Below, one piece after another: positions 27,332 through 36,382 of a stretch of DNA of 64,000 bases. Position 1 is the first letter of the stretch; every line of letters begins with the position of its first letter. Both the position numbers and the translations under genes were made by a program. The notes beneath the pieces were generated by a model. That model saw nothing but the letters and a program-made list of their open reading frames with translations, was not told the DNA's origin and searched no databases. Source of the DNA: CSP1-4 sp963777975 (GTDB lineage: Bacteria; Chloroflexota; Limnocylindria; Limnocylindrales; CSP1-4); the NCBI GenBank assembly GCA_963777975.1, contig CAVZSO010000006.1, positions 108,719-172,718 of the forward strand, in the 5' to 3' direction.

Positions 27332-30300
27332 TCATCCGACAGCGGCCGGACAGATGCCGCGGAAGGGGCACGACCGACAGGTCATGACGCCGGGTCGTGG
27401 CGCGAAGTCGCCCTCGCCGATGCCGCGGGCGACGATCTGCACCTTCGACCGCGCCGCCTCGAGACGCTTGCCGTCGATCGGCGCCCGGCCGACGACGCCC
27501 GACTCCAGGAAGTGAAGGTCGACGGCGATGGGCGGCGTGCCAACGGTCGCCTCGTGGGCCAGGGCGTAGATGGCCAGCTGGAGCGACTCGCGAGCCCGCT
27601 GTCGGGCTCGTGCCGGATCGCGGACGTCGCTCGACTTGTAGTCGGTGATCACGACGCCTTCGTCAGTCTGATCGACACGGTCGTATCGGCCGTCGACCCG
27701 GACACCTTCGATGGCCACGCTGAAGCGGGACTCGACGCTGGCGGCTGGCGCTGCCCCGGCCGCCAGGTCGGCAGCCCGGAAGCGCAGCACCGCTGCCCGC
27801 GACGCTGCGTAGCGTGCCTCCTCGTGGTCGCGTGACAGGAAGCCCTCGCCCGACCAGTGCGCGTCGAGTGCGGCCACGATGCCCGCGTCGTCGAGCGGTC
27901 GACCGCGCATCCGGCTGATGTTGAAGGCGGCGACGGCCTGGTGGAGCGCGCTACCGACGCCGAGGGCGTGGTGGGCAGGCTCCGGCACACGGAGCTGATG
28001 GCGATAGCGATAGCGCGCCGGACAGGCGAGGTAGGTATCGAGGGCCGAGAAGCTGAGCGCGACTGGTTGGTCACGTTCGACCGGTGGCGAAGCTGGGAGG
28101 ATCTCCCCAGCGCCGGTGTCGTTCGCAAGCATGCTGAGCTGTTCGACGGCCGCCAGCGGCACGGACTCCGGCAGCGGGCCGTCGAGCGCTTCGAAGAGGA
28201 AGGGCGATGGCCGGCGTTGGCGACCGCCATCGACGCTCGCAGCCATCGTCAGCAGCAGCTCGTCGCGCGCCCGAGTCATGGCCACGTAACAGAGGCGTCG
28301 TTCCTCGGCATCGATCGCCTCGTCTGCGGCGCCGACGGCACTGCGACGGAGTTCGAGGGGCAGCTGGATCGCCTCGCGGCGACCGCGGCCGGGAAACCTG
28401 CCCTCGGCCAGGCCGGGGACGAAGACGATCGCGAACTCGAGGCCCTTGGCCTTGTGGACGGTGAGCACAGAGATCGCCTCCGTCGTTTCCACCCGGGTCG
28501 ACCCTGTCGCTGCCCCAGCAGCCGCCAGCGCTTCGAGGTGGCCGACCAGCAGGGGCAGCCGATCGTCTCGCACGAGGAGCCCGGCCGAGCGAACGACCGA
28601 GAAGAACCCGGCGGCGTCCTCCAGGCCGCCATCCCCGTCAGCGGACGACTCGACCAGCTGCTGGAGCCGACCACTCCTGCGGAGGTGGTCGTACAGGAGC
28701 TCGCCCGCCGAACGACGATGGCTCTGATCGATGGCCACTCGGACCTCGTCGACGAATCGCGCCAGGCGGGCTCGATCAGCCTCTTCGAGACGGACGAGGC
28801 CAGGTTGCTCCACGAGCTCCTCGCATGTCGCCCAGAGGGAGACGCGGCGCCGGCGCGAACGTTCGAGGATGGCGCTCATGCCCGATCCACCGAGGCCGTA
28901 CGGGCTGGCGGTCGCGACGGCGTAGCAGTCGGTGCTTGCTGCCGGATCGGCGACGAGGCGCACGAAGGCCATCAGCTCGCGGACGACTGGCCGCGATCGG
29001 AAGGCGCTGGTGCCGCTCGACGTCCACGGCAGACCGGCCATGTTCAGGCTGCGCAGGATCGGCTCAGCATCGGCGTTCGTGCGCACAAGCACGGCGATGC
29101 TCCGTGGGTCGGCACCACGCTTGATGCGCGCGGCCGCCTCAGAGGCGATCCAATCGGCCTCCTCGGAGACCGTTGAGAACGTGCGAACGACGACCGGCTT
29201 CGATCGCGCTCGGCGGGTGACGATGGGCGTACGGTCGATGTCCGAGCGAGCCTCCAGCCGATGCGGGTCGTTGTGCTGGATGAGGCGACGGGCGACGTCG
29301 ACGATCGATCGACGCGATCGGTGGTTCCGACGCAGCGCGATGGTCCGGGTGCCCGGGAAGCGCGCCTCGAAGCCGAGCAGGTTCTCGACCGCGGCGCCCC
29401 GAAAGGCGTAGATCGCCTGGTCGTCGTCGCCGACGACCGTCACGTTCCTTGTCCCCGCGCCGACCAGGTCGAGCAGGTCCAGCTGGGCCGGATTCGTGTC
29501 CTGGAATTCATCGACCAGGAGGTAGCGATAGCGCGCGCCGAGCGCTGCCCGGACCGACGCGTGCTCCCGCAGGAGGCGGACCGCCATCGACAGCTGATCG
29601 CCGTGGTCGATGGCGCCGGCCTCGAGCAACAACCTCTGGTACGTCTCGTAGGCGGCCGCCAGCTCCCGCAGGCGTGCGGCCTGCTCGTCGCGCGCATCTC
29701 GCGAGTCGGCCGCGTCGGGCGATGCGGCCGAGGATCCACCTGTCGCTTCCAAGGCAGCCGCGAGGGCCGCGAAGTCGGCCGGCAGCGCGCCTTCGTCCTT
29801 GGCGCGCATGGCGAGGTCGACCAGCGCCACGATGTGGCGTGTCGGATCCGCCAGCGGGCGGTAGTGGCGAAGCGCCACCCGATCGATGGCGCCGCCGAGG
29901 AGGATGGCGGCCTCGGTCCGGCTGACGACCCGCGGCTCGCCTGGCAGACCGAGCTCCAGAGCATGGTCCCGGATGAGGCGGTCGCCGAATGCGTGGAAGG
30001 TGAGGATGTCCGTGCCTGCCTGCCCGTACGGCACCAGCACATCGACCCGAGCCTGCATCTCCTCGGCCGCGCGCTCGGTGAACGTCAGAGCCAGGATCTG
30101 CTCCGGGCGCGCTCGTTTGGTGGCGATCAGCCAGGCGATGCGGCGGGTGACGACGTGCGTCTTCCCGGCACCCGGACCGGCCAGGACGAGCAGCGGCCCA
30201 TCGCCATGGGTCACCGCCAGTCGCTGCTGGCGATCGAGGCCGTGCAGAAGACCAGCCACGACCTCGAGGTCGATCGGCGCGCCGGCCGGGGCGGACGGCG

Positions 30301-30334
30301 GGGCGACTCGAGGGAGGGCGCGCGGGCTGGTCAT
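27332..30334 (-). CDS. UvrD-type helicase fused to a PD-(D/E)XK Fe-S nuclease
   Basis: The 1000-residue protein starts with a superfamily 1A helicase: Walker A AGPGAGKTH (~53), DEFQDTNP (~275), GDDDQAIYAFRGA and motif VI YVAMTRARDELLL. From about residue 770 comes a RecB/AddB-like nuclease: SFSALDTYLACPARYRYRH, then ITDYKSSD (~900), and a terminal cysteine group CRSCPFRGIC (~990) that with the upstream Cys makes the four ligands of an AddB/Cas4-type iron-sulfur cluster. It probably processes DNA ends in recombination repair. ATG 30334 follows GAGAGG. Confidence 0.93.
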   Translation of the reverse strand: MTSPRALPRVAPPSAPAGAPIDLEVVAGLLHGLDRQQRLAVTHGDGPLLVLAGPGAGKTHVVTRRIAWLIATKRARPEQILALTFTERAAEEMQARVDVLVPYGQAGTDILTFHAFGDRLIRDHALELGLPGEPRVVSRTEAAILLGGAIDRVALRHYRPLADPTRHIVALVDLAMRAKDEGALPADFAALAAALEATGGSSAASPDAADSRDARDEQAARLRELAAAYETYQRLLLEAGAIDHGDQLSMAVRLLREHASVRAALGARYRYLLVDEFQDTNPAQLDLLDLVGAGTRNVTVVGDDDQAIYAFRGAAVENLLGFEARFPGTRTIALRRNHRSRRSIVDVARRLIQHNDPHRLEARSDIDRTPIVTRRARSKPVVVRTFSTVSEEADWIASEAAARIKRGADPRSIAVLVRTNADAEPILRSLNMAGLPWTSSGTSAFRSRPVVRELMAFVRLVADPAASTDCYAVATASPYGLGGSGMSAILERSRRRRVSLWATCEELVEQPGLVRLEEADRARLARFVDEVRVAIDQSHRRSAGELLYDHLRRSGRLQQLVESSADGDGGLEDAAGFFSVVRSAGLLVRDDRLPLLVGHLEALAAAGAATGSTRVETTEAISVLTVHKAKGLEFAIVFVPGLAEGRFPGRGRREAIQLPLELRRSAVGAADEAIDAEERRLCYVAMTRARDELLLTMAASVDGGRQRRPSPFLFEALDGPLPESVPLAAVEQLSMLANDTGAGEILPASPPVERDQPVALSFSALDTYLACPARYRYRHQLRVPEPAHHALGVGSALHQAVAAFNISRMRGRPLDDAGIVAALDAHWSGEGFLSRDHEEARYAASRAAVLRFRAADLAAGAAPAASVESRFSVAIEGVRVDGRYDRVDQTDEGVVITDYKSSDVRDPARARQRARESLQLAIYALAHEATVGTPPIAVDLHFLESGVVGRAPIDGKRLEAARSKVQIVARGIGEGDFAPRPGVMTCRSCPFRGICPAAVG

Positions 30335-30357
30335 GCGGCGATCCTCTCGCCGCGCCG

Positions 30358-30374
30358 TGCCAGCTAGGCTGGCA
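30358..30374. repeat. Perfect inverted repeat between DUF4446 and helicase genes
   Basis: TGCCAGC-TAG-GCTGGCA, 7-bp arms around a 3-base centre, in the 47-base gap. The tiny loop fits a protein-binding operator better than a terminator, but either is possible. Confidence 0.5.
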
Positions 30375-30381
30375 CCCGCTC

Positions 30382-30867
30382 TCAGGCCGGTCGCAACCCG
30401 CCGCGCGCGCTGGTTGCCTGGGCCAGCGCTTCCTGCTCCTCATCGGACAGCGCGCGCTCGGCGATGCCCGCGTTGACCGGCCGGACGTAGATGCGCGTCG
30501 CCTGGCGGGTATGCAGGCTGGAGACGATGACGCCGTCTCCATCTTCATCGAGCAGCGCCATGGCGAAGCTCTGATTCGAGCCGGTGTCTTCGAAGGGGTT
30601 GAAGCGAACCAGCCCGACACGCTGGACCGCCTTCCTACCCTGCGCCTCGAGCGCCGTCGTCCGGGCGCCGATCGAGCGGACCGACGCATCGACTTCACCG
30701 ACGCGGCGCAGATGTCCCTCCAGGACTGCCTCGAGCGACCGACCACCCTCGCCCCGCGTCAAGCCGGAGAGGCGCGCCGAGAGCGCGCTGACGCGCCGCC
30801 AAAGGATCGCCACGATGATCGCCAGGCCAACGGCGACGACGGCGAGGACAGTGGTCACATCGGGCAC
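30382..30867 (-). CDS. DUF4446 family protein
   Basis: The 161-residue protein has one N-terminal membrane helix (TTVLAVVAVGLAIIVAILW), a helical linker with coiled-coil character, and the conserved core VGLVRFNPFEDTGSNQSFA followed by ALLDEDGDGVIVSSLHTR, the hallmark of DUF4446. The function of the family is unknown; it is widespread in Gram-positive-type bacteria. GTG 30867 is preceded by GGAG at suitable spacing; the frame continues further up but without homology. It is divergent from the next plus-strand gene. Confidence 0.85.
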   Translation of the reverse strand: MPDVTTVLAVVAVGLAIIVAILWRRVSALSARLSGLTRGEGGRSLEAVLEGHLRRVGEVDASVRSIGARTTALEAQGRKAVQRVGLVRFNPFEDTGSNQSFAMALLDEDGDGVIVSSLHTRQATRIYVRPVNAGIAERALSDEEQEALAQATSARGGLRPA

Positions 30868-30951
30868 TGGGTCGGGTCTCCTGGAACGCTGGGAGCGGCA
30901 TTCTCGCACGCCGCGCAGGTCGCAGCCGGGTGATGCGCTATCCTGCGCGCC

Positions 30952-31308
30952 GTGAGCAAGCGCAGTCGCGGCAGCCGCCGCACCCCGGCCAATCGCCCCG
31001 GCCAGCGCGGTCGTTCGGAACGCCGCCCGATCCGGCCGGCCAGCCAGCTCGAGGCTGCCGAGATCGCCGCCGAAGACATCATGGAGGGCCGGCCGGCCGC
31101 TGCCGCCAACGAGATCGAGCGCGCGGCCGCGACCCAGCCCCGCGGCGGGCGTGCTCGCCCCAACACCCTGCTGGCCACCCGCGCCGCCGAGGAGTACGTC
31201 TACGTGGCGCAGGACCTGCGGCGGATCGGCCTGGTCGCGATCCTCCTCTTCGGCATCCTGTTCGGCCTCTGGATCGCCATCGAGGCGCTCGGGCTCTTCG
31301 GGCAGTAA
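30952..31308 (+). CDS. Small basic protein with C-terminal membrane helix
   Basis: The 118-residue protein starts at GTG 30952. The first ~40 residues are Arg-rich (MSKRSRGSRRTPANRPGQRG), a middle Ala-rich region follows, then one membrane helix (GLVAILLFGILFGLWIAIEA) at the C-terminus, so it should sit with its basic tail in the cytoplasm. The family is not recognised. A TATCCT box ends seven bases before the GTG and there is no ribosome-binding site, consistent with a leaderless start. Basic tail-anchored proteins of this kind may bind RNA, ribosomes or DNA at the membrane, but that is speculation. Confidence 0.65.
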   Translation: MSKRSRGSRRTPANRPGQRGRSERRPIRPASQLEAAEIAAEDIMEGRPAAAANEIERAAATQPRGGRARPNTLLATRAAEEYVYVAQDLRRIGLVAILLFGILFGLWIAIEALGLFGQ

Positions 31309-31369
31309 CCGCGCCGCACGCACGCGGGGCGCTTCGAACTCCTGCTTCCGCAGCGACGCGACCGAAGAT

Positions 31370-31402
31370 CGAACTGTCACCGCCATGCCCGCGGGCAGTT
31401 CG
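31370..31402. terminator. Hairpin between convergent genes
   Basis: CGAACTG (31370-31376) pairs with CAGTTCG (31396-31402), and the loop contains the palindrome TGCCCGCGGGCA. It lies between two convergent genes and could serve both. Confidence 0.4.
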
Positions 31403-31414
31403 AGTGAGCCGCGG

Positions 31415-31885
31415 TCAGTCGGCCGGCCTGGCCCCCGCGCCGGCCGCAAAGACGGCCAGGAACGACGTCGCCACCAGCCCGGCGATAGGCGCCAGCATGG
31501 CGATGATGGGGATGGTCGTCGGATCGGTCCCGGTCACGAAGGTCGGCGAGAAGATGCTGGCGACCGCGACGACGAGCCAGATGACAGCGACCAGCAACGC
31601 CACGGCCGGCCACACGTCGCTGCGCTCTGGACGCGTGAACGCCGCAGCCAGGAGCAGCAACGCCGTCGCCATGCCGCCCCACATCCAGTCGCCGAGGGCC
31701 GCGATGGCCAGGTGCTCATGGGTGCTGCCGGTGACCATGTCCGGCGCGTAGATGGACGAGAACAGGATCGCCATCCAGATGGCGACGATGGCGAGCGTGA
31801 CCGGCACGAAGCGGCCGTGCACGATCCGAGTGACCGTTGAGGGTTGGTGGCGGTCGGCCGGCGCCGCCACGACATGACCAGTCAT
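31415..31885 (-). CDS. Four-helix membrane protein of unknown function
   Basis: The 156-residue protein has four predicted helices: PVTLAIVAIWMAILFSSIYA, WMWGGMATALLLLAAAF, VALLVAVIWLVVAVASI and IIAMLAPIAGLVATSFLAVF. The short loops contain no recognisable motif. ATG 31885 follows GGAGGTGTCCTG with good spacing, which decides the start against an open extension to 32011. It stands alone between a convergent small gene and rarA, with a 166-base gap upstream in which I see only a possible promoter region. Confidence 0.75.
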   Translation of the reverse strand: MTGHVVAAPADRHQPSTVTRIVHGRFVPVTLAIVAIWMAILFSSIYAPDMVTGSTHEHLAIAALGDWMWGGMATALLLLAAAFTRPERSDVWPAVALLVAVIWLVVAVASIFSPTFVTGTDPTTIPIIAMLAPIAGLVATSFLAVFAAGAGARPAD

Positions 31886-32051
31886 CAGGACACCTCCGCC
31901 GATCAACGTAGCCGGGGGACGCCTGCCAGCCAATGGCCGTTCGGCCCATTTCCCCTTGCTCGCGGCTGTCGCCAGTCGGCGACGACCCAGCGGGCGTCGT
32001 GGATCGCGCACGAGGCGGGCCTCGAGGTCATCGGTTGTCTTGGAGCTACGG

Positions 32052-33512
32052 TCAGCCAGGCGGCTCCTTCTTGCCTGCCTGGCGCGCCTTCATGACACCG
32101 CCCGCGGTGCGCATGGGATCGACCGAGGGCAGGTCCGCCTTCGAGCGCTTGCGTCCGCCCTTGTCGCCGGCCGCCTCGCGCTCCGAACGCAGGCGGTCGA
32201 GCCGCTCGCCGATGCGTGGCTCGAGGCCCTGGTCGCCGGGCACGTAGTAGCGCCGTTCGACGAGCGCGTCGGGCAGGTACTGCTGGGCAACGTCGGCCGA
32301 CTCATAGTCATGCGGATAGCGATAGCCGACGCCGATGCCGTGCGCCCGCATGCGGCTCACCGGCGCGTTGCGCAGGTGCATCGGGACCGGCAGCGAACCA
32401 CGCTCCAGGACGTCGGCCATGGCTGCCCAGTAGGCCAGGCCGGCCCGGTTCGACTTCGGGGCAGCGGCCAGGTACGCGGTCGCCTGCGCGAGCGCGTATT
32501 GCGCCTCGGGCAGGCCGACCCAGTCGAGGGCCTGGGCCGCCGCCACGGCGATCTCCAGGCCCCGTGGGTCGGCGTTGCCGACGTCCTCGGAGGCGACGAT
32601 GAGCAGGCGTCGCGCGATGAATTGCGGGTCCTCGCCGGCGGCGACCATCGTCGCAAGCCAGTACAGCGCGGCATCGGGGTCGTTGCCGCGGATGCTCTTG
32701 ATGAAGGCGCTGACCGTGTCGTAGTGGCCGTCGCCCGCCCGGTCGTAGGCCAGGACCCGCTGCTGGGCGGCGGTCTCGATGGCCTCGAGGGACGGCGAGT
32801 CGACGCCATCGACCTCGCTGATCCCGACGGCCGCCTCCAGGATGTTGAGGGCAGCCCGGGCGTCGCCGCCGCTGATCCCGACGAGATGCTCCAGGGCCTC
32901 TGGCGCCAGGCTGACCCGGCCACCGTAGCCGCGCTCGTCGGCCATGGCGCGCTCGACGACCGTGCGCACGTCGGCGTCCTCGAGCGGCTCCAGCCGGAAG
33001 ACCCGAGCGCGGCTGAGGAGCGCCGAGTTGACCTCGAAATAGGGGTTCTCGGTCGTCGCGCCGATGAGCGTGATGGTGCCATCCTCGACCTGCGGCAGCA
33101 GGGCATCCTGCTGGGCCTTGTTGAAGCGGTGGATCTCGTCGAGGAAGAGGATCGTCGGCGCGCCACCTCGGTCGAGCCATTCGCGGGCGCCGGCGATGGT
33201 GGCACGTACGTCGGCGACGCCGCTCATGACCGCCGAGAGCGTCACATAGCGCGCTCCGACGGTCTCTGCTAACAGCCGTGCCAGGGTCGTCTTGCCCGAG
33301 CCGGGCGGCCCCCAGAAGACCATCGAGGACAAGCGGCCGTGTTCGACCATGCGGCGCAGCGGGCCACGCTCCCCGACCAGGGCGAGCTGCCCCACGAACT
33401 CCGACAGATCGCGCGGCCGGACGCGAGCAGCCAGCGGAGCATGGTCGTCGAGGCCGGCCGGCGGCAGCGACAGGCCGCTCGTCGTGGCGGGATCGGGACG
33501 TCTGCCGGGCAC
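32052..33512 (-). CDS. rarA: Replication-associated recombination protein RarA (MgsA)
   Basis: The 486-residue AAA+ ATPase of the clamp-loader-like RarA/WRNIP1 family has Walker A GPPGSGKTT (~71), ILFLDEIHRFNKAQQDALLP (Walker B and the family-specific stretch), ATTENPYFEVNSALLSR, and the C-terminal MgsA domain with YRYPHDYE and ERRYYVPGD. It acts at stalled replication forks. The C-terminus ends in a basic tail. GTG 33512 lies six bases after a TAGACT box, suggesting a leaderless message. It is divergent from the serine operon. Confidence 0.95.
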   Translation of the reverse strand: MPGRRPDPATTSGLSLPPAGLDDHAPLAARVRPRDLSEFVGQLALVGERGPLRRMVEHGRLSSMVFWGPPGSGKTTLARLLAETVGARYVTLSAVMSGVADVRATIAGAREWLDRGGAPTILFLDEIHRFNKAQQDALLPQVEDGTITLIGATTENPYFEVNSALLSRARVFRLEPLEDADVRTVVERAMADERGYGGRVSLAPEALEHLVGISGGDARAALNILEAAVGISEVDGVDSPSLEAIETAAQQRVLAYDRAGDGHYDTVSAFIKSIRGNDPDAALYWLATMVAAGEDPQFIARRLLIVASEDVGNADPRGLEIAVAAAQALDWVGLPEAQYALAQATAYLAAAPKSNRAGLAYWAAMADVLERGSLPVPMHLRNAPVSRMRAHGIGVGYRYPHDYESADVAQQYLPDALVERRYYVPGDQGLEPRIGERLDRLRSEREAAGDKGGRKRSKADLPSVDPMRTAGGVMKARQAGKKEPPG

Positions 33513-33518
33513 GCGTGG

Positions 33519-33524
33519 AGTCTA
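33519..33524 (-). promoter_or_regulatory. Putative rarA -10 box (leaderless)
   Basis: TAGACT on the minus strand, six bases before GTG 33512. The -35 is weak, but the spacing matches the FtsB-like promoter. Confidence 0.45.
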
Positions 33525-33641
33525 GGGCTGCGGGCTCCGGAACGGGCATCGTCGGGCCCGTCCGGGCGCGCTCGGGGGTACCATCGCGCCAACGCCCCCG
33601 GCCCCTGACCGCCCGCCACCAGCCGAGACTCGGAGACGACC

Positions 33642-34826
33642 GTGAGCCCCGTGCCGACCCGCCTGCATGTCCCTGGCCCGACGCCGCTGCCCGACATGGT
33701 CCGGGAGGCCGGCGCGCGGCAGATGATCAACCACCGTGGCACGGAGTTCCGCGCCCTCCTCGGTCGCCTGACGAGCGGCCTCCAGCGGGCGCTGCGCACG
33801 GAGCATGACGTGTGCATCCTGACCGCCTCCGGCACCGGCGGCCTGGAGGCGGCCGTCGTCAATCACCTGTCGCCCGGTGACACGGTCCTCGCCGTCAGCA
33901 TCGGCGCGTTCGGCGACCGTTTCGCCAAGGTCGCGGTGACCTATGGCGCTGAGGTCAGCCGGATGGACGTCGAATGGGGTGGCGCCGCCGACCCCGAGGC
34001 CGTGCGCCACACGCTCGAGGCGATGGTCGGGGCCGGCAAGCCCCCGGCCGCCATCCTCCTGACGCACAACGAGACCTCGACCGGCGTGACCAACCCCATC
34101 GAGGCCCTGGCGGCGGTGGCGCGCTCGGTCGTGCCCGAGATCCTCATCCTCGTCGACGGCATCAGTGGCGTCGGCGCCGTCCCCTTCGAGACCGACCGCT
34201 GGGACATCGACGTCGTGGTGACCGGCTCACAGAAGGCCTGGATGGTCCCGCCCGGCCTGGCCATGGTCGCCGTCTCGCCACGGGCCTGGGCAGCCGCAGA
34301 ACGGGCGCAGATGCCGCGCTTCTACTTCGACCTGCGCGCACACCTCGAGAGCGGCCGCAAGGGCGAGACACCGTGGACGCCTGCCGTGGGCATCTGCTTC
34401 GGTCTCGACGTGGCCCTCGCTGCGCTCGAGACGGAGGGCTGGGAGGCCGTCTACGCCCGACATCGAGCCTGCGGCGCCGCCGCTCGGGCCGGTTTCGCCG
34501 CCCTCGGCTTCGAGCTGCTGGCGGATCCGGCGCATGCCTCGAACACGGTGACCGCCGCCTGGCTGCCAGATGGCGTGGACTGGCCGGTGCTCAACGGCGC
34601 CCTCAAGGCGCGCGGCCTCGTCCTCGCCGGCGGTCAGGGCAAGCTGAACGGCCGGATCCTGCGCATGGGCCACCTCGGATCGGTGACCGTCGAGGACGTG
34701 CTGGCAGCGGTCTCCATCGTCGAGGCCGCGCGCATCGATATCGGGCTGCCCGTCGCCCAACGGGGCGAGGCACTGGCCGTCGCCGCGCGCGCGGCCATCG
34801 ACGCGACGACGCCCGTCCCGGCATGA
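33642..34826 (+). CDS. Class V aminotransferase (serine-pyruvate/phosphoserine type)
   Basis: The 394-residue PLP enzyme of the alanine-glyoxylate/serine-pyruvate group has the start LHVPGPTPLPDMVREAG, GTGGLEAAVVNHL, HNETSTGVTNPI and the PLP-lysine motif TGSQKAWMVPPG (~198). It lacks SerC-type sequence, but in some bacteria and archaea this branch supplies the phosphoserine aminotransferase step. Directly behind it, overlapping ATGA, is serA, so that role is likely. GTG 33642 follows CGGAG at seven bases. Confidence 0.9.
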   Translation: MSPVPTRLHVPGPTPLPDMVREAGARQMINHRGTEFRALLGRLTSGLQRALRTEHDVCILTASGTGGLEAAVVNHLSPGDTVLAVSIGAFGDRFAKVAVTYGAEVSRMDVEWGGAADPEAVRHTLEAMVGAGKPPAAILLTHNETSTGVTNPIEALAAVARSVVPEILILVDGISGVGAVPFETDRWDIDVVVTGSQKAWMVPPGLAMVAVSPRAWAAAERAQMPRFYFDLRAHLESGRKGETPWTPAVGICFGLDVALAALETEGWEAVYARHRACGAAARAGFAALGFELLADPAHASNTVTAAWLPDGVDWPVLNGALKARGLVLAGGQGKLNGRILRMGHLGSVTVEDVLAAVSIVEAARIDIGLPVAQRGEALAVAARAAIDATTPVPA

Positions 34827-36382
34827 GGATCCTCGTCAGCGAGCCCCTCGCGGACGAGGGGCTGGCACTCCTGCGGGCGGAGCATGACGTCGATGTCCAG
34901 ACAGGCCTCGACCGCGAGGCGTTCCTGGCCGCCTTGCCCGGCTACGACGCACTCCTCGTTCGCAGTCAGGTCCAGGTCGATGCCGAGGCCATCGCCGCCG
35001 GCCGACGGCTGGTCGTCATCGGCCGCGCCGGTGTCGGTGTCGACAACGTCGACCTGGCGGCCGCGACCGCGGCCGGCGTGACCGTCGTCAACGCGCCGAC
35101 CGGCAACACGACCGCCGCTGCCGAGCACACGCTGGGGCTGATGTACGCGGTCGCTCGGCGTATCGCCTCGGCCGATGCCTCGATGCGCCGTGGCGAATGG
35201 AAGCGCAGCCAGTTCACGGGCGTCGAGCTGCGCGGTCGGACGCTGGGCATCCTCGGCCTGGGCAAGATCGGCATGGCCATCGCCGACCGGGCGCGGGCGA
35301 TGGAGATGGAGGTCATCGGCCACGACCCGTTCGTGACGCCGGAGGCGGCCGCCAACCACGGCGTGACGCTCGTCGACCAGGCCGAGGTCATCCGCCGAGC
35401 CGACGTCCTGACGCTCCACGTGCCGCTCACGCGCTCCACGCGCAACCTCCTGGACGCGAAGGCCATCGCGACCATGCGCCCGGGCGCCATCGTTCTGAAC
35501 GTCGCTCGCGGCGGTGTGGTCGACGAGGCGGCGCTCGCCGACGCATTGCGTTCCGGCCACCTGGGCGGGGCCGGCATCGACGTCTTCGCCACCGAACCCC
35601 CGACGGGGTCGCCCCTCCTCGAGGCGCCGAACACCGTCCTGACACCGCATCTCGGCGCGTCGACCAACGAAGCCCAGGTCCGGGTCGCCGAGGAGGCCGC
35701 CCAACAGGTCCTCGACGTCCTCGCCGGCCGGCCCGCCCGATACGCCGTCAACGCTCCCCTCCTGACGCCCGAGACGGCCGACGCCCTGGCGCCCTTCCTC
35801 CCCTTGGCTCAGACGCTCGGCCAGCTCTATGCCCAGTTCGCGCGTGGCATCGGCTCACTCACGCTCGAGGTCGCCGGCGAGCTCGCGGCCTACGATCCCG
35901 CCCCGCTGGCCGCGGCGGCACTGCGTGGCGTCCTCGAGATCGCGACCGCCGAGCGGGTGACCCAGGTCAACGCGCTGCAGCTGGCCCGCGCCCGTGGCAT
36001 CAAGCTCATCGAGCGTCGCACCGCGGATGCCGGTCGCCACGCCTCCCTCATCACGCTCGAGGGCGCCGTCACGGTCGGCGGCACCGTCGCAGCCGGCGGC
36101 GAGCCGCGCCTCGTCCGGCTGGGTGACTTCTGGCTCGACATGACCCCGGCGCGTTGGATGCTCATCACCCGACACCACGACCGACCGGGCACCATCGGGC
36201 GTATCGGGCTGATGCTTGGCGACGCCGACGTCAACATCAGCGAGATGCACCTGGCACGAAGCGCGCCGCGCGAAGACGCGTTCATGATCCTGGCCGTCGA
36301 CGATGCCATCCCCGACGACGTCGCCGAGCGCATCCGCGGCCTCGAAGCGGTCGTCGACCTGTGGGTCGTGCACCTGGCATGA
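34823..36382 (+). CDS. serA: D-3-phosphoglycerate dehydrogenase
   Basis: The 519-residue enzyme oxidises 3-phosphoglycerate to 3-phosphohydroxypyruvate, the first step of serine synthesis. It shows the catalytic domain with GRAGVGVDNVD, nucleotide motif GLGKIG (~147), NVARGGVVDEAAL and the catalytic His in LTPHLGAST. An intervening ASB-type domain and a C-terminal ACT domain (about 445-519, RPGTIGRIGLMLGDADVNIS) indicate feedback control by serine. The gene is translationally coupled at both ends: its start overlaps the aminotransferase stop and its stop overlaps the phosphatase start, both as ATGA. Confidence 0.97.
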   Translation: MRILVSEPLADEGLALLRAEHDVDVQTGLDREAFLAALPGYDALLVRSQVQVDAEAIAAGRRLVVIGRAGVGVDNVDLAAATAAGVTVVNAPTGNTTAAAEHTLGLMYAVARRIASADASMRRGEWKRSQFTGVELRGRTLGILGLGKIGMAIADRARAMEMEVIGHDPFVTPEAAANHGVTLVDQAEVIRRADVLTLHVPLTRSTRNLLDAKAIATMRPGAIVLNVARGGVVDEAALADALRSGHLGGAGIDVFATEPPTGSPLLEAPNTVLTPHLGASTNEAQVRVAEEAAQQVLDVLAGRPARYAVNAPLLTPETADALAPFLPLAQTLGQLYAQFARGIGSLTLEVAGELAAYDPAPLAAAALRGVLEIATAERVTQVNALQLARARGIKLIERRTADAGRHASLITLEGAVTVGGTVAAGGEPRLVRLGDFWLDMTPARWMLITRHHDRPGTIGRIGLMLGDADVNISEMHLARSAPREDAFMILAVDDAIPDDVAERIRGLEAVVDLWVVHLA

